Positions 11,586 to 22,016 of a stretch of 64,000 nt of DNA are shown here, in pieces (positions within the stretch are counted from its first letter, which is position 1; each line of letters opens with the position of its first letter). Both the position numbers and the translations under genes were made by a program. Below the pieces are notes generated by a model. It was not told the DNA's origin. It made no database searches and was given only the letters and a program-made list of their open reading frames with translations. This stretch comes from Actinomycetota bacterium (GTDB taxonomy: Bacteria > Actinomycetota > Thermoleophilia > Solirubrobacterales > 70-9), in assembly GCA_018268695.1 (NCBI GenBank), contig JAFDWD010000008.1, positions 39,275 through 103,274 of the forward strand, written 5' to 3'.

Positions 11586-12922
11586 ATGAGAATTTTGTTC
11601 GTAGATGCTTGCCAGGGCGCCGGAAAGACCTACTATCGCAACTGCGTGAAACTCATCAGCCGCATGGTGCTTAACCAGCAGTACGTCTGCGACACCGAGC
11701 TCAGCATGGTCGAAATTGAAGCAGCCGCCCTCGGTGACTACCTGTACGAACTGGAAACCTCCCGTTCTTCCGTGATGGTATGAAAGTTATAACTCAGGCC
11801 AGGCAAAACTTCGAAGGCGTTGACATGCTGTTCGTCGTGGGCGACCAGCGTCTGCAGCCCTGGAGCAGCGCCATGTGGAATGTAAATTGTTTGGTCAGGA
11901 TGTGTCTGCGGTCAAATAAGCCGGCATTGCTTCTGTCTGACTCAGTCTTCGAGTCGCTTGTTTTCCATCTCGTATCTGGGCTCACTGTCGACGTGTCGCT
12001 TGTAAATCTGCCTACGGTTGACTGCCAATCTGTCAACCTTCGTCGACCGAACAAGAAAACTGAGCTGTTTCTGGACAGCAGAAACGGTTCTTTGTACGCT
12101 TTCAATAGCGAATCGAACGAGTGGTATCTCAAGAAGCACTGTGGGCTGGTTAATTATAATAAGTGTCCCGCTGGAAGCAAAACTTCGGAATTGAAATGCC
12201 CAAGCAGATTCGATCTAAAGTGCAAAGACTCGAACTACACCGTATGTCAGACTCAACGCGATCATTATCTATTCCGATAAGTTCCACACGAATTCGTAGT
12301 TGAGCAGAGATCGAAATGGAGAGTTGTTGGCGAGTCAGACCTGTTGAGGTGCTGCATTGGCTGGTCGCCTCAAGGAATCAGCATAGTTGAACAAGGAAGC
12401 GTGTTGGCAGTGCATTTCGTAGTCAGTAAGAAGCAACCAGAGACCGTTCAGCTCCTTAAGAATTATGTCCATAACACACTCGTGAAGGTTTTCGACGAAC
12501 CCGGAGGCAACTGCAGAACATAAAAGACAATGCATAGGCACAACTACATGCCGACGCGATTGGAAGTCGAGAAGAGTCGATAAATCTTTAGCGAAAAGCT
12601 GACAATCCAGAATATCTTGCAGGAAAAGCAATCAAGGCCAGCGACTAGGGGTCTGCGGCCGCATACGTCCACTAAGGTGCTTCGAAACAAGCATAAGTCG
12701 TTTGCTCGACTTCCACAACCTCGTGAATAAGAACATTTAGGGACTCAACCCGAGACAGACGAGTTTTGGGCAGGGCCAGTCATTAAGATAAGACATCAAA
12801 AACCGGCACTGAGGACAGGAATGAAGGAAAGAGTGAGCGTACCTCCTAAGAAGAAGCCTCCAACCACAGAGCACAGCTGTAAGTGCGAACAACGTTCTGT
12901 AGAAACAAACAATTTTCTGTGA
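11586..12922 (+). CDS. Conserved-looking protein of unknown function
   Basis: 438 residues in two exons; a 20-nt intron at 11778-11797 removes an in-frame TGA and restores the frame. The N-terminal ~230 residues look like a compact alpha/beta domain (MRILFVDACQGAGKTYY, VDMLFVVGDQRLQPWSSAMW, LVRMCLRSNKPALLLSDSVF), which could be a class I glutamine-amidotransferase-like or other Rossmann-type fold, but I cannot name it. GAGKT resembles a P-loop, but the first glycine is not at the canonical distance. The C-terminal ~130 residues are basic and disordered (RPATRGLRPHTSTK, VPPKKKPPTTEHS). It follows the WD-like gene by 23 bp. Confidence 0.65.
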
Positions 12923-13031
12923 ATTCTAGTTTCCGAAAAGGGTCGTGCCCAACAATATCGAAGGAGCTGATTTGCGTGCTTATAGAATCCAAACGATATA
13001 TTTCGCTCTAGTAAATAAAGTTATTTCATTG

Positions 13032-14460
13032 ATGAAGTACTCTCATTCGCCCGCTTGGTCGATGGCTGGCAAAGTCAAAGGTACCGTTTCGACTCATCAA
13101 GGAGGACGTCAGGAAACTGCTCCAGGCCCTGCAGCTTACTCGCCCGATAAGATTGTCCCTACGGTCACTCCCACATGGAAGTACGACGCGAATCATGAAG
13201 GATCGGCACAAGCACAAGGCCAGACCTCGCCCAATGCGATAAGAGTGTTCCTGGTCCTGGCTTGTACGTTATCCGCTGACTCAGCTACAATCCTAAGCAG
13301 AAATACCACATCATTTCGGGATCGAAATTCCATGCAAAAACTTACGAGACGAAAGACAGACTCAATCAAACCACTCCAGGACCAGGGCAATACAGTCCGT
13401 GTTCCTCGAAGTTCAAGAGGTTCTACGGAGGCTACTACATGGCAAGCAAAAATATCAGGACTGAAAAGGGAGCCGATATTCCTGGACCGGGTTCCTATGA
13501 CCCCTTCCGGTCCAGTCTGGCCAAGCAAAGCATCAAAATAGGATATGAAAAGCGGCTATTCGATTACGAGTCCAAGGTTCCTGGACCAGGAGGTACTGGA
13601 CATATAATTCAGCTTACAATGTCTCGCGACCCCTGACTGCTGGAGCCAACGGACCGAGAGCAGTGTTTTCTCGGGAGGACCGTATGAAGATCACCGGCAT
13701 GGATACTTCTGACATCGGACGTAAAGATGAAATTGACTCAGCTGGCCAATACAACTTCGAATCCAGTTTCGCGCATGCGGATAAAAAAGGCTACAGCATT
13801 AGTGGGAAGACCGAGTTGAAGAGCACATAAGTGGTTCCCGGACCTGGAGCCTACAGTCCTCGTTCGATCGATAAGCCGACCTCCCCCGTCATTACGATGG
13901 GAATGCGGACTCAAACACTAAGTTCTAAAATGCAAGAAACTCCTGGCCCAGGACAGTACCTGAAGACCGAACCGAACGGAATCTATGCCTCTCGTTACTG
14001 CAAGATCGGCACTGAAGAGAGAAGGCCCTTGATGGAGGATACTGGCACGCCTGGCCCTGCTGCCTACACCATCCCTGTCAAGATAGAAGGTCCTAAGTAC
14101 TCTCTCCACGGAACCAAAGAATTCAAAAGCAATGAGAAGATTCCTGGACCAGGGGACTACGAGCCTCGTGTAGACTACGTTCGAACCCGTCCGACTTCAG
14201 CAAAGTATCTTCCTTTTTTATTCAGAATCGGAAATAGCAAACGCAACGAAACCAAAACAAGCATGGCTCCTGGGCCTGGCAGCTACAACTACAAAGACTC
14301 CGTGGAGGGTCCAAGCTGGGGCTTCGGAAAGAGCATGCGCAACGGCGGTTCGAACCCAAGTCAACCTGGCCCCGGCCAATACGAAATTCCCTCAACAATA
14401 GCCCAGGTGGCCTCCTATGCAATGGGCAGAAGCACCTCCTCAAAGTACATGAGCAAGTGA
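13032..14460 (+). CDS. PG-rich repeat (STPG/SHIPPO/ODF3-type) axonemal protein
   Basis: About 455 residues. Introns at 13181-13200 (20 nt), 13264-13284 (21), 13593-13612 (20) and probably 14205-14225 (21; in frame either way). At least ten copies of the signature PGPGxY are visible, for example APGPAAYSP, VPGPGLY, TPGPGQYS, IPGPGSYDPF, VPGPGAYSP, TPGPAAYTIP, IPGPGDYEP, APGPGSYN and QPGPGQYEIP. These repeats are typical of sperm-tail PG-rich proteins, several of which bind the inside of ciliary microtubules. Location in axoneme or cortical microtubules is inferred from the family. The repeats help confirm each splice junction, because the motif spacing is restored. Confidence 0.9.
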
Positions 14461-14502
14461 TATTTTTGACCGTGGGCCGCACCCGTCCATCACGCTATTA
14501 TT

Positions 14503-14901
14503 ATGCAGAATAATCCGTCTGTAGTGCAGCGCGTAAAAGTATCGCGGGAACAAATTCAACCAACCTCCAAACCTTCCTTCGACGACGAGCCCGCTGGCAG
14601 TCGTACGACGAGTTAGCTGGATACTAACGACGTGCAGCAGCTGAAGGAGATTCTAATTGCCAAGGAGATGGAAATAAGACTGCTGAAAAAGGAAATTCAC
14701 CACCTAAAAAGGACTCAGCGCCGATCTCCCGAAAAGCCTGTCTTCAAAACAGTCTACGAGCAGAACATCACCTCCGGTGAGAAGCTGAACTCGCCGCACC
14801 ACCGACATAATCGGGTCTATTCGATCGGCGACTACCGCGATTTTTCTTCAAAGTTGTCGCCAGTGGAGCATTACAATCACGGCGGGTATAAGCGTGCATG
14901 A
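14503..14901 (+). CDS. Small coiled-coil protein, unknown function
   Basis: 132 residues, single exon, with one internal TAG read as Glu. A central heptad-rich helix (LKEILIAKEMEIRLLKKEI) is flanked by disordered Ser/Pro/His-rich ends. No known domain. It lies 42 bp after the PG-rich gene on the same strand and converges on PIG-U 26 bp downstream, so both 3' untranslated regions must be very short. A cytoskeletal role is only a guess from the neighbour. Confidence 0.65.
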
Positions 14902-14927
14902 ACTGTATTTCACTGAATGTTAATACA

Positions 14928-16016
14928 TCAATCAGAGGCACCGCATTGTTTATCATTTTCAGGTTCTTTATATGTATCCGATTGGTCCACCAAGCTACCG
15001 ACGATTTCCACCACGAGCACTACGGCTAAGGCCCAGAAGGGCATCAGCATGTAAAACAGGTAGGAGGTGGGCACCGTGAAGTTGGCTGCCCACTCTTTAG
15101 ACACGAGCAAACTAAGTACGTAAAAGAGCAGTGCGGCCATGATTAGGGGTAGGCTCGCAGGGACATACCTTGCGAGGTGATTTCGCGCCGGAATCAGCAT
15201 TGTTAGGAAGAACGCCGCATCTGCGGCAGTTGTGCAATTTCCAAAGTAGTATACTACCTAGAATGGATCATGAAAGTACGAAGAGGCAGATGGCAGTTAG
15301 GGGCGGTTCGACTAACCACTAAGGTTTATTGAGCCTTTGAATGATTCTGCAGAGTGGATATATAGCCATTAGAGGCAAGACAAACAGAAATATCGAGTAC
15401 AGTGTTCGGTAGCGATCAAAGAACTATATTAGGCGGGGGTTACGTGCGAATGCAGCAGCCATATCAGGCTAAAGTTTGGTGCATAGACTGAAGGAAAGAC
15501 TTGCTCGTTAATTATGCACTTCAACGAATCTCCATTGGAGTGTTGCAGTAAAGGAATCAAATAGTAGCGGAGACCCAGAAGGGTCAACCAAAGAGCAAGC
15601 ACCTTAACCACGAATAGAAGGAACCCGGCGAAGTTGTTATGGTAGCGATGGAAGCAAATCACAATCAAAATAGCGTAGTTGGTTTGTTGATAGACCAGCA
15701 CTGAAAGAACAACGACTGCTAGGCTGTCGAACGTGAGGAAGGTCAGCACAAGCAGTTGGTTGAGAAGGCTCGGGCGGTAGTACTCCCAAAAGAACAAAAG
15801 CGGTGCCGAGAGAGCGAAGATCCACACAGACAGTCGATATGGCTGCTTTCCGAGGCTTCTCTCGACCACTTGACGAAACAGCAGAGTGTAAGCCAGCAGA
15901 ACAATTGGAAAGAGCAGCTGAGATTGCCACTCACTTCGGTTGAGAAGCCATTCGATGCTTGATGAAATTTGCGGTACCGCTACGAAGGTCTTTTATGTTA
16001 GAGCGTTGGTATTCAT
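14928..16016 (-). CDS. PIGU: GPI transamidase subunit PIG-U
   Basis: 348 residues in three exons, introns at 15424-15443 (20 nt) and 15258-15279 (22 nt). A multi-spanning, strongly hydrophobic protein. PIG-U-type features are VYAPNFSLIW (compare TPNIGLFWYFF in animals), a later TTAADAAFFLTM segment corresponding to TVGDVALYMAF, and a C-terminal span with AANFTVPTSYLFYMLMPFW matching the GSANSNFFYAI region. PIG-U recruits substrate proteins in the ER complex that attaches GPI anchors. Ciliates use GPI-anchored surface antigens abundantly. Shorter than the human protein (435). Assignment rests on the order of these three diverged motifs. Confidence 0.75.
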
Positions 16017-16153
16017 AACTGATAGTAGTAAACAACACAACGGCTCATTTCTACATATGTATTTTTTGTGAGGAGTTCTGTTTTGGATCGGGAAGCATTG
16101 GGTTGATCCTCAATAAATGAACCCTTGCCATTATTTTAACTCAACGCTAGTTC

Positions 16154-19100
16154 ATGGAGGAGCAGCCAGAAGCGGCAGTCGACTAAGACGCTATGTCGAG
16201 GCAACTCGCAGCTTATCAACTGGATACACAGAGGAAGATTATGGCACTCAAAGTCTTCTTACTGGGAGCTCGAGGGGTATATCAGTCGTAATTCAGCTCG
16301 GAGCAGAAATCGCTAAAAACTTGATTCTGACTGGCTTCAAGAGAGTCGTCGTGTGCGACAACGAACTCGTTAAATTGAGTGATTTGGCAAGCAACTTCTT
16401 TCTACGAGAGCATCACGTAGCAAAGGTCACTCGTGCTGAAGCTATCCGCCGCGAGCTCTCTAGTCTCAACCCTGCAGTTGATGTGCAAGTGACCTCAAAC
16501 AGCGACATCAGCTTCATTTCCCGCAACTTCGACTGCGTGGTTATCAGCGACTGGTACGATCTGGGTTATTTGATCGAGCTCAGCAAAGCCTGTCGGAAGG
16601 CAGGGACAGGATTCATATACACCGGCAATTTGGGACTCTACGGGTTCGGTTTTGTTGACTTTGGAGATCAGAGGCAAGTGTTGGATACAGACGGTGAGAC
16701 CTGCAAAGAGTCTTTCGTCACGAACATCAGTCGGGACAATGAAGGGTGGGTTGAGGTTCACGATTATAATCCTCATGAGTTCGAAGATGGGAGCTTCGTG
16801 AGGTTCAGATAAGTCCGAGGGATGACGGAAGTCAACGATAGAGTATTCAGAATTGCAGTCAAGAGTCGTTACAGCTTTACGATTGGAAACACAACGGACT
16901 TCAGCCCTTATGAATCAAAAGGAGTTGTCTAGCAAGTTAAAGTACCGACATTCGTCAGATTTCTTGATCTAGAAGAGGCATTAAGCAACCCTTTTAGATC
17001 GAAGAGTAGCGCCAAAGTAGAGGGATATCTTGAAGCCTCCAATGAATTTGACGTTTGTGACTGGAGCAAAGCAGAGAGACCTCAACAGCTTCACGTCGCC
17101 TTGAAGGCCATACTCTAATTCTATTCGCTTCATCGCCGGCTTCCTCGGCTGCTCAACGGTGAGGATGCAACAGAACTGGTTTGTATTGCCTGTTCTCTCT
17201 TCACTGCCTTACAAGAATAATCCGGTCTGAAGATTACCAAGCTTGACGAAACCGTAGTTGCGAATATAGCGAGGTACGCTGAAACCCAGATTTCACCTTG
17301 CTGTTCGTTTTGGGGTGGCATCATCGCCCAGGAAGTTATTAAGCTCACTGGCAAGTATACTCCGCTTCGCCAATGGCTTCATCACGACTTTCTGGAGATC
17401 CTTCCTGAAGGAATTGTTCGAGCCCCAACGAACTCTCGCTACAGCGACTATGAAGTACTTTTCGGAAGGGATTTTGTAGAGAATGCAGCTCGCGCAAGGG
17501 TGCTTCTGGCAGGAGCTGGAGCCATCGGGTGCGAGTTTCTTAAGATGGCCTCATTAATGGGACTAAGCACAAAAGGCAAGTTAACGTGTGCCGATGCCGA
17601 CAACGTCGAAGTCAACAACCTCTGCCGTCAGTTCCTGTTTAGGCGGGAGGATGTTGGGAGGAATAAAAGCGAGATTGCTTGCGCAGCCACTCGGCAGATC
17701 AACTCAGCTTCGAATTTCCTTCCAGTGAATATGAACGTTAGTGTAGACAACGAAGAGTACTTCAATGACGATTTCTGGACTTAATTGGATTTCGTCGTCG
17801 CTGCAGTAGACAACATTCGAGGTCGGACTTATATTGATGGCCAATGCGTACTTCATGAAAAGGCGATGTTCGACAGTGGGACCTCTGCTACCAAAGGTAG
17901 CACTCAAGTGGTGATTCCCCGGCACACGCAAACTTACAGCGATTCCGCCGATCCTCCATAACAAATGTACAGTACATCCGATATTTAGGGTTGACTGGAG
18001 TACCCTCAAAAACTTTCCGTACCGAAGCGAACACGCCATCGAATGGGCGAAACACGAGTTCGAAAATGCCCTTGTCTATCGACCAGCGTAAGCAGCAAAA
18101 TTCCTGGCAGAGCCGCACCGATACCTCGCAAAAGTGGTGGAGTAGAATAGGAACGTACAATCCCAGTAATGTAGAGATCGGGAGAATTGAAGGAGCTGCT
18201 AACGAGCATCAAACGACTAACTGAGGCACATCAAAAGCAAACCTATCAAGCCTGCATTGAACTTGCGAGGGAGATGTTCGAAAAGATGTTCTTCAAAAAC
18301 ATTTCACAATTGATCCATTCGTTCCCGAAGAATCACGTCACTGAATGCCAGCGGTTGTTTTGGTCGGGATTGAAGCGCGCACCTGAACCAATCGTATTCG
18401 ACTACCGAGAGCCTCTGCACATGGAGTTCATTAAGTCAACCGCTGATATCTTCGCAAGTGTCTTCGGCGTAAAACCTGAGACCGACCTCGCTATCGTAGC
18501 TCAGATGACTCAAAAAGTAAGCTTCCCCAAATTCAAACCTGTCTGGTACGTTCGCTCCAATCGACCTAAACATGATTCGGAAACGGAAGGAAGTGGTTAA
18601 GAAGACGAATTGGCGACTGAACGTCTCGAGAAAGAGCTGAGTTTCAAGCGACTCAACAGGAACATCTCCTGCCACCCGATTGAGTTCTGCAAGGACGACA
18701 ATCTTCACATTCAACAGATCAGCAGCGCTTCCAATCTGCGATGCCGAAACTATAGTTTGCAGGAGATGAGAAACTTTAAAGTCAAAGTTGTTGCAGGCAG
18801 GATAGTTCCAGCCATCATAACGAGTACGGCTGCAGTTGCGGGTGCAACAGGCATCGAAGTCCTCAAATATATCCTCAAGCTTCCTGCCGAGCTCTCAAGA
18901 AACTGCTTCATGAATCTCGCATTGCCCCTTGTTCTGTTTTCGCAGCCTGCTCCGCCGATTTTGAATCTAGACAAGGAGTATCATCCGATCTACCTGGGTC
19001 CGATAAGGGCGATTCCGCCAAGTAAGCTGGGTCTTACTTAGAATTTACGGCTTGGGATAAAATATACCTGCGGGGTCCGCTAACGATTTCACAAATCGAA

Positions 19101-19343
19101 GAGTACTTCCAGCGAATCTTCAATGTGAGAATTAGCATGCTGTCCTGCGGTCAGTGCTGTCTATACAATCGATTCATTAGGAATCCCTAAGCTTTTTCTG
19201 GTAGAACCCCGCTGGAAGTATATTAAGAAAAAAGCCACAAGCCTATTTCAAAAAATAAGAAATTCATGTTAATTGATGTCTGCGGCGAGCTTCTGGACAG
19301 CGATATCGACGCGATAATGCCATCTATCCGCTACGAATTGTGA
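16154..19343 (+). CDS. UBA1-like: UBA1-type ubiquitin-activating E1, catalytic Cys position is Ser
   Basis: 1,035 residues, normal UBA1 length. Introns: 16277-16296, 17967-17988, 18155-18174 and 19022-19041 (20, 22, 20, 20 nt). N-terminal half: DEDAMSRQL, GARGLGAEIAKN and DLASNFFLRE. Active adenylation domain: LLAGAGAIGCE, DNVEVNNLCRQFLFR, GRNKS, DNIRGR and SGTSATKG, so the ATP and Ub-adenylate residues are present. The cysteine domain retains DPPE and TLKNFP, but the residue before TLKNFP, Cys in all E1s I know, is coded AGT (Ser), just downstream of the 17967-17988 intron. The C-terminal UFD is present (FTAWDKIYL, NVRISMLSCG). In-frame TAA falls at conserved Glu (DE..SRQL, RFREVRGM, DPPE, RPAE). 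It may be a non-catalytic or oxyester-forming paralogue, or a sequence error. Confidence 0.92.
17967..17988 (+). other. 22-nt intron beside the E1 active-site codon
   Basis: GTACAG...TTTAG. Removing it joins DPPEQM to VDWSTLKNFP in frame and gives exactly the same residue count between DPPE and TLKNFP as in human UBA1. A shorter 17-nt GT-AG option (17972-17988) gives the wrong frame. A longer one ending at 18000 deletes residues and also gives no cysteine. Confidence 0.8.
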
Positions 19344-19450
19344 TGTTGAATTCACCCGCTATAGCATAGTTGAACATAGCATGGTACATAGATTCCCATA
19401 TGCCATTACGGCATGTTATAGAACCTACACCCTTAATAAAATCCAACAAC

Positions 19451-20486
19451 ATGTCCGAACCGGCCAAAAAGCGATTCTGCGCGGAGGATGTCTTCAAGGT
19501 CGCCCTCATCGGGGTCAGCCTGATCGTGTCCCTCTGCATCAAGGGAATCCTCGAATTCCGTCAATTCTGCCAGCTCAATGGCTACTATGTGTTCGCGGCA
19601 GAATCCATGGCATATTGCCTGGTCGGCTTCGTTATGGCTTGGGTAACCTCTCATTTCATCTGTAGGGTCTCAAGTACTCCTTCTTCTACTGCGTCTAAGA
19701 TCGCGTGGAGACCTTGCTTCAGCCGAAATATGAAGGAGAGATGCGCCAAATTAAAACTAAGGCCGTGGCCAAGCTCTTCTACGACACCATTTTCTACATC
19801 TTCACAACCGTTTCCGCTTACGTGGTTTTCCGGGAGGAACCGTGGTTCCCGAGTATGATTGGCGGTGCCGGCAAATGCAGCAACCTCTACGACAACTACC
19901 CGGAGTGGCCCACAGACAAGCGCACTGAGCTCGAGGTGTTCTTCACGCTGCAGCTTGGAGTCCATCTTTTCTCAGTTTTTGAACTTGTAGTCATTAAGCG
20001 CAAGACAGACCGAAAGTTCTATGAGAATCTGCTGCACCACTTCGTGGCTGCCAGCCTCATCTTGTCTTCGATGGCCTGCAACGAAATTAGACCCGGAGTC
20101 GTAATTCTGATCGTTCACGACTGCAGCGACATCTTCCTGGCTTTCACTCGAGCCTACCTCGAAACCATCCTGCCCAAGGTAACCGGAGTGTAACTCAGTC
20201 GTTCTTCATTGTAGTGCCTGCGGCCTTCCTGATGCTGATGAACTGGATCTACATGCGGTTGATCGTGTTCCCGGCGTGCTTGTTGAAGAACGTGTACGAC
20301 AACCAACCGACCGAGAAGGACAGCTGGAATATCGTGTACAATGCGTACATGTACCTGCTGGTGATGGCCTTCGTGCTGTTCGGCATGCACATCTACTGGA
20401 CGTTCTACATGATCAAGTCCGTCTACAAATCCATAACAAGCCGAGACGTGCTCAACGAACACGAAAAGCTCGTCAAGGAAAAATGA
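19451..20486 (+). CDS. LAG1/CERS-like: Ceramide synthase (TLC domain)
   Basis: 330 residues, introns at 19643-19665 (23 nt) and 20179-20198 (20 nt). It acylates sphingoid bases in the ER to make (dihydro)ceramide. The TLC/Lag1p motif is clear: FYENLLHHFVAASLILSSMA with the catalytic pair HH, then VILIVHDCSDIFLAFTRA matching the second conserved block (LLLHDxSDIFLE). About six membrane spans, including MAYCLVGFVMAWG near the N-terminus and LLVMAFVLFGMHIYWTFYM near the end. The C-terminus is lysine-rich (LVKEK), compatible with ER retention. No Hox-like insert was seen. Confidence 0.9.
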
Positions 20487-20526
20487 TTACTTCAATGTGA
20501 TCGTTTGTTTGAGCAAGCATACAACG

Positions 20527-21918
20527 TCAGTAGTACGAGATTGTCGTTCGGTCGTTCGAACCCATCAGCTTCTCGTAATAGCCGTAAATTATGTTCACGG
20601 ACAGGAGGATACCCGTGCTCGAGCCAATCACGTTTAGAAGGTCGCCCAGGATCGTCAGCAGGCCAATGGTCATGCCTCCCAGCATCGCTGCGGTTGGGAC
20701 GTACCGTTTGAGAACCTCGAAAACCGATTATGATCGATAGCTGGCTAGGGTTAATTATTGATCGCGGAAGCGCTTTGCGAGTTATCTGGGTGTCTATTTG
20801 CTGATGACTAGCCAAAGCTGCGCAAATACAGCGCAGAGCGCGCAGACGAACATAGTATACGTGAGTCCTCGCAGAGAAGCGTACTCGTAGATGCCCGTCG
20901 GAGGTGATATCCAATAGCTTAGTCCGCCAGTTACTTTGTTGTTTTCCCACGTGCCCAACAGTCCGATCAGCGCGATTCCCTTGAACCGGCTGTAGAGGAT
21001 GGCAGACAACTCGTAGATTTTGGATGCGAACATCGATTGAAGGATGATGCTCATGCTCGATGTGAAGAACAGCTTGACTTTAAAATCGTAAGTGTAGCCG
21101 CGGCTGCGCTGATGAATGAGGGGGATGTGCATCTTGACGCCCTGCAAATAGATCACAAGGAAGAAAATGACGATTGTGCCTACAAGCGAACTTAAATTGG
21201 GGGCCGAGCTGCGAGTGAAGGCAAGGTAAAGTGCTTGTTTTGGCGATTTGGTGAGCAGGAAGTGCACTAAGCAGAGGAACGAGCCTTCAAATTCAATGCC
21301 GAACTCTGACGATAGGGTCACAGGACTGAATATCTTCCAGAAGATGTTTTCTGCGGTGTTCGCTACAATGAAGAGAGACGTTCCCGAACCCAAGCCATAT
21401 CCGCACTGTAGCAGATCGTCCAGGAGGATGACAATCACAGCCGAAAACATCAACTGTGCTAGAATCATCGAACATCCGCATATTCCGAGAGCTTCTACTG
21501 GTCCGTACGCACCGTAGAAAAGCTGTCCGATCACCTGGCCAAAGGCCATCACAAGAGCCAGCATTTTTTCGACTCCCTGGTATATTTCAGCATCTCTCGC
21601 CACTTTGAAGTCGGCTTTCAGCAGTCCGAACGCTCCGGCGAATTGCAGCATCCACCCAGCAGATATGATAGGCGATATTCCCAACTCCATGAGGGTTCCA
21701 CGACTGCTTGCGAGAATCACCCTGGTCCAGTACAGGGGATCGCTTGACTGGTTGCGAATAATTCCGTAGAGAGGGATCTGACAACATATCAAGTATGCGA
21801 ACAGCGCGACCGCGGTCAGGGTCGTCTTTTCTCCAAGCGTGATTAAAGCCTTTGGCTTGATTACGCGAGGAAAGAGATTTGCGATCGGTTCAAGAGCGTA
21901 GAGCAAATTGGGACCCAT
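20527..21918 (-). CDS. SEC61A: Sec61 alpha, ER protein-conducting channel
   Basis: 463 residues, no intron, start MGPNLLYALEP (21918). This is the pore-forming subunit of the Sec61 translocon with ten membrane spans. It follows eukaryotic Sec61 alpha throughout: YLICCQIPLYGI, WTRVILASSRGTLMELGISP, LQCGYGLGSGTSLFI, FFLVIYLQGVKMHIP, LGTWENNKVTGGLSYWISPP and PTAAMLGGMTIG. The plug/half-helix region and the cytosolic loops are present. In-frame TAG and TAA codons occur only in the last cytosolic segment before the final spans. One site (DQ-TAA-LTL) aligns with Gln of animals but also with variable residues elsewhere, so it does not contradict TAA = Glu. It converges with ceramide synthase 40 bp away. 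Confidence 0.96.
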
Positions 21919-22016
21919 ATCGCTTCTAAATTCAAGGAATTCTACGAATTCGATCTGCCTCCACCCCACTTATAATCAGCAACCTTCGAAGATTTTGCCA
22001 ATAAATGTTATTAAGG

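Noticed and set aside
11607..11635. P-loop NTPase motif GAGKT
   Set aside because: The first glycine of GxxxxGKT is not at the right distance and no Walker B partner is evident.
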